Positions 1-12,006 of a stretch of 64,000 nt of DNA are shown one piece after another. The translations under genes were made by a program, and so were the position numbers. The notes beneath the pieces were generated by a model that was not told where the DNA came from, did not search any database, and worked only from the letters and a program-made list of their open reading frames with translations. The stretch covers positions 206,826,982-206,890,981 of the forward strand of contig CM038215.1 in NCBI GenBank assembly GCA_021442155.1. The letters are read 5' to 3'. Numbering within the stretch: the first letter of the stretch is position 1; each line of letters starts with the position of its first letter. Origin of the DNA: Cymbidium sinense. Lineage: Eukaryota > Streptophyta > Magnoliopsida > Asparagales > Orchidaceae.

Positions 1-1534
1 TTAGATATAGAATTTTGCATCTTAGTTTAGCTTAATTTTGAGTTAGATTTTAACATTTTTAAGAGTATGAGAAATAAAGGGGCCTACTTACAGTAAGGCC
101 CACTCTCCCATCTACCATAGTCCTAAAAGAGTCTAAATTAAATGAGTTCTAATTAATTTTGTTATTGATGCTTTATTTTAAGTATTAACCAAATCCTAAA
201 TTTTGATTAATTTTAACTCTATTTTAATCTAAATGGTTTCACAAATCTCATGAGTTATATGTTAAGGTCAGAAAATGCACATAGAGATATTTTATAATAT
301 TTTGATTAACCATGTTGACTATAAAATATTTCCAAAATTATGAAATTACTATCTAGAGTTTACAAACACTAGAGAAACATTCCATGAAGATTTGGGATGA
401 TTCGAAATTAATTTAGATTTAAGATAATATTTTATAATATGAGAAAATATTAAATTTAAGTTTATGTTTAAAGCAATGAAACTTTATAGAGCGTTGGGAA
501 TGAGATCTTAATAATCCCATAAAACTTCATATTATTAATAATTATTTTTTATTTTTTTATTTGTTTACTTGATTCAATTAAAGATCTAAATAAAAAATTA
601 TTATTATTTAAATAAGTTAATTTCATTTATTTTTTTCTAGGTTAGATATCTTAATGTATGTCTATATATTTGTCTTAGTAATTTTTATAATTCTAATCAA
701 TTTATATTTAACATTCCAAGTTGAAAAATTAATCAACTAATTATTATATTAAAAGAACTTAATCTTATCATTTAGAGTTAGATTATGTGGTACAACCACT
801 TCTTTTTAATCATCATAAAATTATTTCTTAATGTTAGGGAGAATTTTAGGAATATCCCATGAACTTTTAATGAATTACAAAAATTATATTAATATGATCA
901 TATCATAGGTGTTATCAAATTAATTTCAAGATATGACCCATTTAGATTTAATCTTGATTCCATATAAATTTTAATTGATTAATTTAATTTATTTAATTAT
1001 GATATTTAAAAAGATAATTATTCAATTTTGATTATAATTTTCCTTGATTTCAATTGTTTATTATTAAAGTATTTAAGTTTATATTTTTAAAATATGGTTT
1101 AAATTAGTTAAAAATTCTTTAAATTTTTATACAAGTAACAAATAAATTATTATTTAATTTATTATAATGAACTATTAAATTAATTCTAATTAAGTTTAGG
1201 GAGCATAATTAAAGTTTTTGTTTCTTTTTGACCTTTATAATCAACTACAGGAATTAAGAGTTAAATTGATTTATACTTGACTTCATCAATTATATTCAAA
1301 TAATTTGTAACATTATATTATAATATATATAATATTAATGATTTAATTTTAAATTTTTTTATTTTCAACACTGAGTTTTACTTAAATTTTTTGGTAATTT
1401 AATTTACACATTTTTTAGATTTTGTTTGATCATATACTTTTTTTTTTTGAATTTTAAAGATTGATTAACTCCTCTTTTTTAAGATTTAATTTAATTTAAT
1501 TAAAAAAAGACATTGAGTTAATCATGTTGTATAT
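1..1534. other. A+T-rich intergenic DNA, no gene seen
   Basis: The stretch is very A+T rich, with long runs of A and T and no reading frame of useful length on either strand. I see no RNA gene, LTR terminus or recognisable protein motif. It is probably decayed intergenic sequence. Confidence 0.6.
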
Positions 1535-1900
1535 TCAAAACTTGTTATGAGGGACACCGCATAGATCTTAGGGAAGTAATTATTAAAATGATTGAGCACA
1601 GCATTAAGGAATAATATACTATCTCGAAAGATAAATATATCACCCTATGATGGACTCAATCACCTAATAAGGACTCATAAGACTAATGGGTCAATATGTA
1701 CTAGAGATTTTTTTCCTCATTTTATATGGATGAAGTAAAGCATAGTTTATTTTAAATTATTTTTTAAGTTCTAAATAAGGGCAAACCCCCCTAATGAATT
1801 ACATTTTAAGAGATGTATATCTCCAAAAAAAAACTCTCAATTAAAGTGATTACAAACATCTCTATGGATTTCAAAGCTTGATATCAAAGAATTAATAATT
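1535..1900 (+). repeat. Unclassified dispersed repeat R1, direct copy
   Basis: This segment aligns with the reverse complement of about 18,780-19,140. Shared blocks include CATAGATCTTAGGG against CACAGATCTTAGGG, ATCACCTAATAA, and AAACTCTC.ATTAAAGT followed by a block ending in ATTTCAA. The order of blocks is the same over about 350 bp with many substitutions, so the copies are old. No terminal TG..CA, TIR or coding block marks it as a known class. It could be a fragment of an LTR or an untranslated part of a larger element. Confidence 0.55.
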
Positions 1901-3878
1901 TTAAAAGTCAAGTGGGAAAACTCAATTATTAGGAAAATTGAGATAATAAACTTCAATCATTAGAATCTACCCAGGCTTTATTGAAATTGAGAGTAATGAT
2001 TGTGTAAATTGATATTTTATGAGAAAGGTAGAACTTATATTCCAACAATACAAGATTATAAAATTTCCTAAGATGTAAGGATTTATACTCATAGTAAAAG
2101 AAAAATGGGCTACTTTTAAACCTATGTCTAAAGTGCTTTTACATAAGCAAAGAGCTCTACTAATTTTTCTCAAGAAAATTTGAGATATATTGGTTCACTT
2201 CCACTAGAGAGAGTGGTCCAATCTTGACTCTTTTGGACTTACAACTACCTAGAGTGATTACCAGCTAACACCTCCTATGCTTTAAAATCATGTGGCTAAG
2301 TCTTATAAAACCAAGATAGTTAGGCTATTATTTGTTAAAAAGGGAAAACCTAAGAGCCTAAACTCACTCCTTAAAAGAAGTTGTTTTAACTTTAAGTTGA
2401 AGTTATTTTTTTTAGTTGGATAGAAAATTTAAAGTCTTAGAGAGCCTAATAAAATTTAAGCCATACAATAATCATCACACTTAAAAAATTTAAGAACAAG
2501 CATGTCATTTCTATTGCAAAAATAAAATAAATACACCAAACATTCAATCAAATCAAAAGAATAAAGAATGGCTAGTGTTGTCGGGTTTCGCTATACACCT
2601 CAAAAAAAGAAAAAATTGGGTTGAAGAGTTCAACCATTATGCAGCCTAGATTATAATTATATAAGTGAAAATTAAATCAATCCATGGAGTCTTCAACTTC
2701 ACTTGTCTTCCAAATCTTGGATCTTTCAAGCATCACAGAGCCTCTTACATCTATGCCTTATAGCCTCTACTCATCTTAAACCCCATGGCACTAATCCTAT
2801 TCTATTATAAAATTACAATTAAACTTTCAAGAAACAAATCCTAACTAAACCTACAAAATACAGGTCAGCTATAACAAACATACACACTGAGCAGTTATAT
2901 ATCACATAATTAGACTTAGCCCCTCCCAGATGCCAAGCCCACCTGTCGGGCTATGCTAAAAATGGAAATAGCATATGCAAGCAAAAGCATTTTTTTATTT
3001 CTATTATTGTAACTGCACCTTTAATTAAGTAATTCTACCTGCATAAAATATCACTAGTCTAATAAATAATGCCCTACCATTCAAAATAAAAAAAAATAAT
3101 CCTTAAATCAAGTCTAAATTATTACATTACAAAATAAAAAATCAATCTATCACAATCAAACACTAACTGAACCTAAGTCTAGGATTGGTGACCTATCAAT
3201 CTAATGTGTGTGTGTGTAGACTAATGTAGTGAGGCTAAATTAGGCTTAGTGTTTGAATTATGGATTTACCAATTAATTTAAGAAATTAATTGAAAGGGTG
3301 GTTTTGGCCAAGTAATTAATGGCTTAAGTACAAGTTTTAAATTAAATTTTAGTTCATGTTTGATTTGAATTTAGCATTATAAAGAGTGCGAGAATTCATA
3401 AGTTTCACTTAGGATGAAACTTATTCCCTTTCAATACCCTATCCTATGATCACATCTAAAGATATAATTTATGATTTTCTAAAACCCTTTTAAAGAAGTA
3501 TTAAGATTTTTTTTATTGGTCATTAAGTTTGAATCAAACATAAGTGGCATCAGATCCATTAAGTAGAGGCCATTTTAAGATTAATAAAATGTGAAGAAAT
3601 TCATATGTCACTCTTTCAATATGTCTCATTACTTTAATGATCATGCCACTATTCATATGCTTTTAAAAATTAAGAATTACTTTAATTTTACATTCTGAAG
3701 TCCTTGTATGCATAATATAAATGAGCTTATCATTCAAACACAAATCCATGTTTATGCACATGCTCTTTGTATTTCATGTATGAATTTAATCAATTTAAAC
3801 ATATAATTTTAAGAAACATTTGGGGTCATTTAATTCTTATACACCTACATGTATTTATATATACATTTTAGTATTAGC
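1901..3878. other. A+T-rich intergenic DNA with a short (GT)n run
   Basis: No coding signal is visible; small open frames here are composition artefacts. A short GT microsatellite lies near 3,204-3,219. There is no recognisable transposon terminus or RNA gene. Confidence 0.5.
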
Positions 3879-4165
3879 AAGTATGTGTCATTATTAAACT
3901 AAAGAGATGCCTTCGAACCAGTGGCCCTGATCCCCTAGGTGTCCAAACTATGCACTTGTCATACCATGTTTGCCTACAAATAAAAGCAAGTGTGCAAAAC
4001 TTAAAAGCTATAAGATGGTATATTAATTCTTACTTAACACAAATACTTTTTTTTACATCTCTTATAAGTATGTGTCATGATTAAACTAAGAAGATAAGGT
4101 ATCTAAGATCTCCTTCGGGCCAGTAGCCCTATGCCCCTGGGTTTCTAGACTATATACCTTAAAAG
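3879..4165. repeat. Degenerate direct repeat, two copies 197 bp apart
   Basis: The word AAGTATGTGTCAT, followed by ATTAAACTAA and then a C-rich block (CCAGTGGCCCTGATCCCCT or CCAGTAGCCCTATGCCCCT), occurs from 3,879 and again from 4,076. Each copy is about 75-90 bp and the second carries an internal insertion. The C-rich block stands out from the A+T-rich surroundings. No protein is encoded. Confidence 0.5.
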
Positions 4166-5458
4166 TGTATCAAATATACATGTGATTAATAAATTTAAAT
4201 TATTTCTATCTACTTCAATTAAAGATACATATGCATGCATTCTTTGAATATAGGAAAAGTACATTTTGGCATTTATTAGTGATAATAGCTTTAAGCAATA
4301 TTAAACTAATAATTTGATTTTTATAAAACATGAAGCATGCATGATTGATGACCAGCATACAAACACAATAATGAAAAACATAATCAAGTGCCAAAATAAA
4401 ACTTTCACTCAAGCCATTAATCCTAAGGCTAATAATACAATCGTAAAACCATTTAGGCTTAATTAAATTCTTTATTTAATATACCTTGAATCTAAGTGGA
4501 TTAACCTATATGAGCAGAGACAACACAACTAAAATTACCCTTTCATGCCTTCTCGTTAATAAAGAAATTTAAAGGTGGAATCATAATTTTTATGAATTAA
4601 TTAAATTTTATAATTAATTAAACCAATTAATACCCAAGAGGACTTTAAAATCAATTAATCACAAACCATAAGCCCAAAAATTATGAGAAAATTCATGGAC
4701 ATACATAATAACATGAAAAGTAAACAAAAAAATTTCAAAGCATTTGGGATAACATTTTGCGATTAATTAATTAATTAAGAAAAACCTTAATTAGATAATT
4801 ACTCTTAAAATACCCAAAATTATTTAGAGATTTTAATTTCATTCATCAACTCTCTATTTGCTAAGCACAAAAAGTGTTTATTTATAATTTTTAGAAATTT
4901 GTGCAATTAATTATGACTTTTTAAGTCTTTGGTCAATTAATTCATTTCTTAATTTATAAAAGCTCCCTAATGGTGATTTTGAGAGATAATTAGGACTAGA
5001 GGTTCTAATAATTTTCTCTGATCACCATTAGACTTCTAATACATATTTAATCATTCATAATAATTTTTATAATTTTCTTAATTAAATTTTTTTACTAAAT
5101 AACCAAAATGGCTAATTTGGCCTTGAACATATGGATTCCCTAATGCACTCACCCAATTGGCTTGAAATAATTATGGGAGGTAGAGGTCATCCAATAAAAT
5201 GTTTACCAAAAATTTCAAGTCATTTGGTTTACTAATTAGAGTTTAATTTCACTAATTATGAAAACCTTCAAACTATAATTAGTTTATGTACACTTAATAA
5301 AAATTAAGACTTTTATTTTTCCTAAATTCTCCTTTGTTAAAGCTTTCCAACAAGCCATTATTTGTATTTTTTTAGATTTCATATAATTATTTGTAATTTT
5401 TCACATTTATGCCTATTTAAACACACTTTTAAACCTTATTTAAGGAATTACACAGCCA
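4166..5458. other. A+T-rich intergenic DNA, no gene seen
   Basis: Rich in TTAATTAA-type words. The one open frame (4,215-4,412, - strand) has no recognisable motif and looks random. I see no promoter, RNA gene or transposon terminus. Confidence 0.5.
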
Positions 5459-5461
5459 ACG

Positions 5462-5536
5462 GTTGAGTCAGTCGTGCTTACACGCGACGTCATAGAATTT
5501 GTTATTTAAACTATCCCAGATGTCGGCTGACTCAAC
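5462..5536. repeat. Inverted repeat around a CG-containing spacer
   Basis: GTTGAGTCAG (5,462-5,471) is exactly complementary to CTGACTCAAC (5,527-5,536). The pairing continues inward for three more positions, including one G-T pair. The 55-bp spacer holds a locally unusual block (CACGCGACGTC). The right arm is duplicated again at 5,678-5,687 by the 151-bp tandem duplication. Confidence 0.5.
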
Positions 5537-5817
5537 AATGGTGGATGTAGTTTCATCCTGAACAATTTTATTAAAGATCAAATGGTTAAGATTAATCCCA
5601 CTATTTAGAGGTTTAAATCAAACAAATCTAATATGGATTAATCATAGTCATCCATTCTCATCACACCCAGATGTCGGCTGACTCAACAATGGTGGATGTA
5701 GTTTCATCCTGAACAATTTTATTAAAGATCAAATGGTTAAGATTAATCCCACTATTTAGAGGTTTAAATCAAACAAATCTAATATGGATTAATCATAGTC
5801 ATCCATTCTCATCACAC
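5515..5817. repeat. Perfect 151-bp tandem duplication (two copies)
   Basis: The unit starting CCCAGATGTCGGCTGACTC at 5,515 is repeated from 5,666 with no mismatch that I can find. Identity ends at 5,817. The flanks diverge at once (T against A upstream, A against C downstream), so this is a simple two-copy duplication. Everything nearby is heavily mutated, so perfect identity means a very recent event or an assembly error. No coding function is seen. Confidence 0.9.
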
Positions 5818-6443
5818 ATAATGGATGGCCTAAGATTCATCGTATTCCTCTAGTGAGAGACGAAGAAGATCCACCTTTCATAGCTTGATCTAAGCTCACT
5901 AGAGCTCAAATCATGATGAATTCATCTCCATTATGATCAAAATTAAAATGCAAGGTTCCCTTTGATTAAATCTACTCGAAACACCAAAATACTTTATAAA
6001 ACACCAACACCTAAAGGCCTTTCTATGATTTGGAAGCCATACCTCACTAGAGCTCAAGATCAGTGGAGAATTTGATCAAGGTAGCTTCATTGAGTAGAGA
6101 TAAATCCCTCTTATTGAAGTCCCCCTTTTCTTCCTCATTATTTGTCATAGAGACCATGCACCATTGCGAGCTCACCAAAGTTGGTCTAGGAGGGCCTTCC
6201 CATACTTGAATCGAGTGGTTCCCAATTCCTTTTAACTCTCCTAAGTGTGTGGAAGATGTGAGAGAGAGGAATTAAGCTGGGGTTAAGCTTTGATAAGTCA
6301 GGTGTTTGAGTCGTTCAGACTAAGAATAGGGTTGGTCTCACCAGTGATGGGCTACACAAGGAGCTCTGAGAATTTTAAGGACTTGCTCTAGGATGCTTGT
6401 AAGGGTGTGTGTTCAATTTGTCTATTTGAAATAGGGTGTATAC
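5818..6443. other. Intergenic DNA between duplication and Gypsy-A
   Basis: Mixed-composition sequence without a convincing reading frame. It ends in TATAC (6,439-6,443), the likely target-site copy of the Gypsy-A insertion. Confidence 0.45.
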
Positions 6444-7079
6444 TGATGTAACATATTAAAGGAGGAAGGGAACTATCACAAGATCCCAAACCAAAAGATT
6501 AAACTTATGAAGACTTTCATTATAGTTTATGTGTTGTAGTATTTTATATTTATATCCTATTTATTATATTATATAGTAGTGGATGTATCTGATCATGTTT
6601 AAGTGTTGTATGAGACTTCTGACTGAAATTATTTAGTATTTTAAAAGTGCATCAGTAGTCTAGTCTTCTAGCATCATGGTATTATGGTCGATTCCTTATA
6701 GGGTGTCTAAACAAAGAAGTCATGATGCCTTGGCACTGGTTTACAAGGCCTCAATGCTGTGAAATGATGGGTTCTGCATTATGAAAGTTTTTTAGAGATT
6801 TTCTCCTAAGGTACACATCCCTTGGAGTATTATACTTATATAAATTCTTATTCTAACTAAATGGAGATTATTGGACTATTTTTGTGCGAAAAACTTGAGT
6901 AAACCCTCTTTGGTTAGAGCTTGGTAGCCAATTAGTTGAGAGATTCGGTGATCTCCCGCTACCATTCAACTTTGGTGAGTCAGATTTTTGCATCTCTTCT
7001 ACTTTGGTGAGTGGAAGATCTAAAGCACACCTTCTTATTTCATTTGCTATGATGCTCACTTTTCATGATCACATCATTA
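6444..7079 (+). repeat. 5' LTR of Gypsy-A
   Basis: Begins TGATGTAACA and ends before the primer-binding site at ...ACATCATTA. It aligns throughout with 12,007-12,658, sharing for example AAACTTATGA, TTTATGTGTTGT, GGATGTATCTGATCATG and GAGCTTGGTAG. Substitutions and small indels separate the two, indicating an old insertion. Confidence 0.85.
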
Positions 7080-7083
7080 TTTT

Positions 7084-7101
7084 TGTATTAAAGCTCGAGA
7101 T
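7084..7101 (+). other. Primer-binding site of Gypsy-A (initiator Met-tRNA type)
   Basis: Just inside the 5' LTR the sequence TGTATTAAAGCTCGAGA resembles TGGTATCAGAGC, the site complementary to the initiator methionine tRNA used by many plant gypsy elements. One G has been lost and two bases changed. The matching site in Gypsy-B (23,650-23,661, - strand) reads TGGTATCAAAGC and supports the assignment. Confidence 0.75.
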
Positions 7102-7601
7102 TTGGAGGCTTGGATAAAGTGCTCATAAATAATCCATAATAAAGCTAAGTAAAGTTAGTTCTATATATTTGATTTTGTGTAAATTTCTTTATAGATTTAG
7201 TGATTTCAGTTGGAAACTCATGCTAAATTCAAGTAGTAGGAAATCCAATGAACATTTATTTTGCTAGCAATTACTTGTCTCCACTCAAAAAGCCCTTCCT
7301 TTCCCTACTTAACCTAACTACAAGCCATAATACTTGAGTGATAACTTGAGTAGGGAGAGTTCACTAAAATAGGCAAACTTAGTATACAAACCTTACATAA
7401 AAATTGAACTGATATCTATAAAGATCTTATGTTTGTTTCTTTGCATGTTTACTTAATGATTTATAATATCCACCAGTTATTTTTTGTCTACTAAAGGCTA
7501 ATCATTTTCAAAATTTTGAATCTTATTATGTAAAATCTAGTTTACTTAATGTATATTTAAATTTTTATTTAGGGTGGTATATTTGCTTTCTTTATTCACA
7601 T

Positions 7602-8899
7602 CATGCCACCCAAATTTGTTAGCTTACTTAAGTAGGAGGGTAGATGAGAACATTGTGAATTTAAGAGAAACTCACTAAGCTAGATGACCTTCTCACGAAC
7701 CTAGCCACACAAGTTCAAACATTGAGTATTAAGCTTCAAACTCTCACCAACTATCCCATGCCCAGATGACTTAGAATCGGTAGGAGAAAAAAATATCTAC
7801 CTAGAGATGACTATCTTGTGAGAAGACCAAATCTAACAAATATCCTTAGATAAGACCATATTAGGATCCATGAAATCTTACATGAACCTATAAGATAAGT
7901 TTAGATAAAAGCCCCAACATATGATGGTATTCGTGAACTTAATAAATTTTTAGATTAGTTAATCCAAATTGATAATTTCTTTGGTTAATATCATATGAAT
8001 GATTATCAATGAACTACATTCACTAAAATAAAATTAGTTGCTCATGCAAAAATCTATTGGAATAACATTTTAGCTGAAAAAGAGAGATTCAGTTCAAACC
8101 TCATGCCATGAGTAAAAATAAAGGAAATTTTAAAGCTAAATATTATTCTAAAAATGATAAAATTCTCCATGAATAATTAACTACTCTTAAACAATGGAAT
8201 ATGCTAGTAGTTGAATATATGAATACATTTAAGGACTAAATAGTTTGAACACACTAAACTAGTCAAGAGTGATAATTAGTTAATAAATTTGTCATTGGTT
8301 TAAGAGGAGATATTAGAAATGAGGAAGAGCTTCATGACCCTCATACATTAGAAGATGTCTTTCACAATGCTTTACTCCTAGAAAAAAAATAAGAAAGTTG
8401 CATCGACATTCAAGATGAAAGCTCAAATTTCCTATAAATATCTAACCATTTCTCAATCTCAAAATGCTATTGTTAAGCCTAATATTGCTACATCAAATAA
8501 TCCCTCTAATATAACACCCACTAAATCTACTTTTAAAATGTGAGAGAAATAGTTTACTTCAAATGTCAAAAGAAAGGTCATATGAAAAATCAATGTAGAG
8601 CTAAAATCATGTTCCTAGATGAGTTGGAAGATTTAGGAGAAGAAGAAAATATAAAAGAGATGCATGATGATACACCACTCTTAGATAAAGAAGTGAATCC
8701 AAATATAAGTAATTTAGTGTTAGTTATCAGGTGTATGACTACTTCTAGAGAAGATGGAATATTTTTCTCAATGTATATCTTATGTAAGAAAAAGAGATGT
8801 AAGCTAGTAATAAATGGGGGTAATGCTATGAATATTATATCAACCCATGCTATCACTAGAGCCAACCTTACGACTGCACCTCATATAGAACTATTTTAG
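7602..8899 (+). pseudogene. Gypsy-A gag and protease remnant
   Basis: Gag is the structural protein of the virus-like particle and the protease cleaves the polyprotein. After an ATG near 7,602 the gag frame is broken by stops. The clearest part is 8,540-8,899. It has a zinc knuckle, YFKCQKKGHMKNQC (CX2CX4HX4C intact), for RNA binding, followed by an acidic linker. Then comes KLVINGGNAMNIIST, a decayed retropepsin active site in which the catalytic Asp of the usual D-G/T-G-S motif reads N. An equivalent knuckle on the - strand at 22,179-22,210 shows that Gypsy-B is the same family. Not functional. Confidence 0.8.
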
Positions 8900-9348
8900 G
8901 TTAGTTGAGTAAATCAAACATCCCTACCTATCATAAATAGATAACTTATTCAAATTAAGATAGGTAGCTATATTGATCAAATTTGGTGTGATGTTCTTTC
9001 AATATGAATAACTCATATCCTACATGATGATCATTACTTTATGATTTGAATGCAATCCACTATGATCATGAAAACACTTATATATTCAAACATAATGAAA
9101 AATAATAATTAAATTATTTCATGCAAAGCCTAATGAAATGACATCAATTACCCTACACCTCTTTATAAACAAAATTATGAACTACAATCCAAACCCAATC
9201 AAGAGAAAAATGTGAAACTCCAGTTGATAGTGATATCACCATCAAGCGATAGAGAGTATACTTCTAATATACATTTTAATACATGTAATTCCCCTAGAAT
9301 TTTAAACATTTAGTTAGAGAGTTCATTGATCCTACTTCTCTATTTATC

Positions 9349-10060
9349 TTGCACTTCAAGGAAGTCTCTCTTGATATTAAGGATCACCACATACCTACTA
9401 TGATCTTAGATTTATTATCTGAATTTATTAATTTAATCTCTGATGACTTACCTAATAAACTACCACCATTACAAGATATACATCATACCATAGACCTAAT
9501 TCTAAGTTCAAAAATACCTAAGTTACCCTATTATAGGATGAATCCACTCAAGCATGTAGAAATAAAATGATAAGTAGACGAACTCTTGAAGAAGAGTTTT
9601 ATATAAGAAAGTCTTTGTCCATGTGATGTACCAGTTGTTTAACTATTGAGAAAGATGGAACTTAGAGGATGTGTATTGATAGCAGAGTAATAAATAAGAT
9701 CACAATAAAATATATATTTTTTATATCTATGTTGGATGACATGTTAGATCTTATTTCAGGTTCATCTTTATTTCCTAAAATTGATTTGAAAAGTAGATAC
9801 CATCAAATAAGGAATAGACCATGTGATAAATAGAAGATAGAATTTAAAACTCTTGATGATCTTTATGAATGGTTAATCATGTCATTTGACCTTTCAAATG
9901 CACCTAGTACATTTATAAAACTAATAAAGATAATTTTTCTATAAAATTGAAGTCATATTTTTATGTTTCATTATATCTGTTGATCCATCAAAAATTAAGT
10001 CCATTAGAGAATAGCTAACACCAAAGTCTTTTATGGATGTTAAAAGTTTTTATGGATTAG
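9349..10060 (+). pseudogene. Gypsy-A reverse transcriptase remnant
   Basis: The RT would copy element RNA into DNA. The first open part (9,349-9,570) ends with LPYYRMNPLKHVEIK, the N-terminal RT landmark of this lineage. Beyond a stop, shifting frames give further landmarks: a WR-C-DSRAIN-like block near 9,670, FSKIDLKSGYHQI-like near 9,780, and LYEWL..SF.LSNAPSTF near 9,860-9,910. A PKSFMDVKSFYGLATF block follows near 10,020. The strand that would carry the catalytic YFDD box is damaged. Several stops and indels make it a pseudogene. Confidence 0.8.
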
Positions 10061-10141
10061 CTACTTTTTGTAAAAGGTTTATAAGAAATTTCAGTATTCT
10101 TGTAGCCCTTATCGCTAACATCATAAGAAAGTGATAAGTTT

Positions 10142-10429
10142 ATGTGGACCACAAATACTGAAAGGGCCATGAAAAAAATGAAAATTCTTATGACTTCTTC
10201 ATTTATCTTAAGACTTCTTGACTTCAATAAAGTATTTGAAATGACATGTGATATGCCACGTATCAAAATTGGTGGAATGGTTAGTCAAGAAAATCATCAA
10301 ATTACTTTATTCAGTGAAAAATTAAATGATGCTAGACAAAAATATTCTACATATGATCAAGAGTTTTATGTGATTATCAAACTCTTAAGCACTAGAGACA
10401 TTATATGTTACATAAGAAGTTTATTCTAA
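10142..10429 (+). pseudogene. Gypsy-A RNase H remnant
   Basis: RNase H removes the RNA strand during reverse transcription. The 95-residue frame contains FSEKLNDARQKYSTYDQEFY, the typical gypsy RNase H landmark after the tether. A matching block occurs in Gypsy-B at 20,286-20,513 (- strand). The acidic residues of the first strand (normally in a D-A-S motif) are altered here, and the C-terminal half is frameshifted after 10,390. Confidence 0.85.
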
Positions 10430-10629
10430 ATACAAATCATCAAACTTCAAAGTTTATTAACTCCCAAAAGAAGCTAAATTATAGACATGCTAAATTGGTT
10501 GAATACCTTTAAGACTTTTCTTTTATGCTTAAACATAAACTTGGAATAAAAAAATAAACAACATATGCTTTCTCTATAGTATATTTGATTATTTCATCCT
10601 TAGAATTTTAAATCCCTAGATTTAAGACT

Positions 10630-11400
10630 TTAAAGGAAGATTAGAAAACTTGCCCTAATTTCTATATAATATACTTGGAACATGAATCCAAGTCCTTAAA
10701 TTTTGATAGTTTCTTTATTATTCAGGAGGTATATCATAATACTTTAATAAATTAAGGACTTGAACACTCATTGAACAAAGGAATTACTTGATGTCTCTAC
10801 GAAAAGATATTGAATATATTGTAGCCCAGTACTATACTTATCGCCAAGCTAAAAATATCAAATAAAAAGTATGTCATTACACATCAATACCTATTTCTTC
10901 TAAATCATGAGAAGACCTATCCATAGATTTTGGATTTGGTTAACCTAAGGTGGCTCATGAACAATGAGAGTTAGATAGAATTGCTAAGATGGAACATTTC
11001 TTACATTATTCAAAATTAAATGATGCATCTTACATAATAAGATTTCTCTTTAAAGAAATTATCAGGTTACAAAGAGTCCCATCCACTATAGTTTTTGATA
11101 AATATGTCAAATTTATATCTTAGTTTTAAAAACTTTATGAAAATTGATGGAAACACAACTAAATTCTTTTTTGCATTTTATTCACAAACTAGTGGATAGA
11201 TGGAAGTCATCAATAGGACATTAAAAAATTTACTAAGATATTTAGTTAGAAAAACTTAGAAAATTGAGATTTAACATTACCTACATCTGAATTGCATACA
11301 ATAGTTCCATTTTCAAATCAACACACTAATCACCTTTCGACATAGTTTATGGATATACCCTAAAATGCTTATTGTTCTAGCTAATTCATCTACTCAGATA
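10630..11400 (+). pseudogene. Gypsy-A integrase remnant
   Basis: Integrase inserts the DNA copy into the host genome. Scattered frames retain landmarks. One is a CYTC-like zinc-binding remnant near 10,830 (two cysteine positions substituted). Others are a DLSIDFGFG-like block near 10,915, VPSTIVFDKYVKF near 11,070 and a FFAFYSQTSGXMEVINR-like block near 11,170-11,210. FDIVYGYTPKM-like sequence follows near 11,340. Many stops are present and no catalytic D,D35E set is intact. Confidence 0.7.
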
Positions 11401-11479
11401 TTTTTTTAATTCAATATATACATTTGCATGTGATTTTTGTATCTTTCATAAAGATATAAAAAAATAGTATAAATACAAA

Positions 11480-12006
11480 GTGCTAAGTATGCTTAATAAA
11501 AAAAATAAAGATATAAATTTTAAAGAATATGAGATAGGTGCTTATGTATTGGTTCATATCCATCTTAAAAGATTTTCTTTTATAAAATATAAAAAGTTAC
11601 AAGTGAGAGCATCAAGCTATTTAAAATTATTAAGAAATTTGATTTTAACACTTATATTCTTGAATTGCCCCCTCACATTTCATATTTTCAATGTGAAAGA
11701 TCTAATATCTTTTAAAAGAGTTACCCAACCTCCAAATTTGTAGATTGAGACTTTTGCAAAAAATGAAAGAAATTATTTATAGTTACTTATCCAACCAACA
11801 TTATTTAAAGTGAAGAATATTATCACAAGTGAAACACCAACATATGATATCATCATTTAGAGAATCTTAATTAGGTGGAAAGACAAGCCTTCAAGCGAGG
11901 ATATTTGGATGATCTTAAAAGAGCTACAAAGCTTTGCCCCTAAACTTCTTGAAGACTTTCAAAATTCTTACTCTTCGGAGAAGAGTTCTTTAGGGTTCAA
12001 AGGAGT
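11480..12006 (+). pseudogene. Gypsy-A integrase C-terminus and chromodomain remnant
   Basis: The open part 11,480-11,743 covers the integrase tail; a YEIGAYVLVHIHLKRF block corresponds to the GPY/F-type module. Farther on, frame 11,867-12,006 reads LIRWKDKPSSEDIW followed by LQSFAPKLLEDF, a recognisable chromodomain half with its conserved aromatic residues. Chromodomains steer integration to particular chromatin. One TAG interrupts the frame just upstream (11,858-11,860). The frame stays open through the 3' LTR boundary. Confidence 0.75.

Noticed and set aside
1967..2173. Small open frames in 1-5 kb
   Set aside because: A+T-rich frames of 60-70 residues with no motif, expected by chance.
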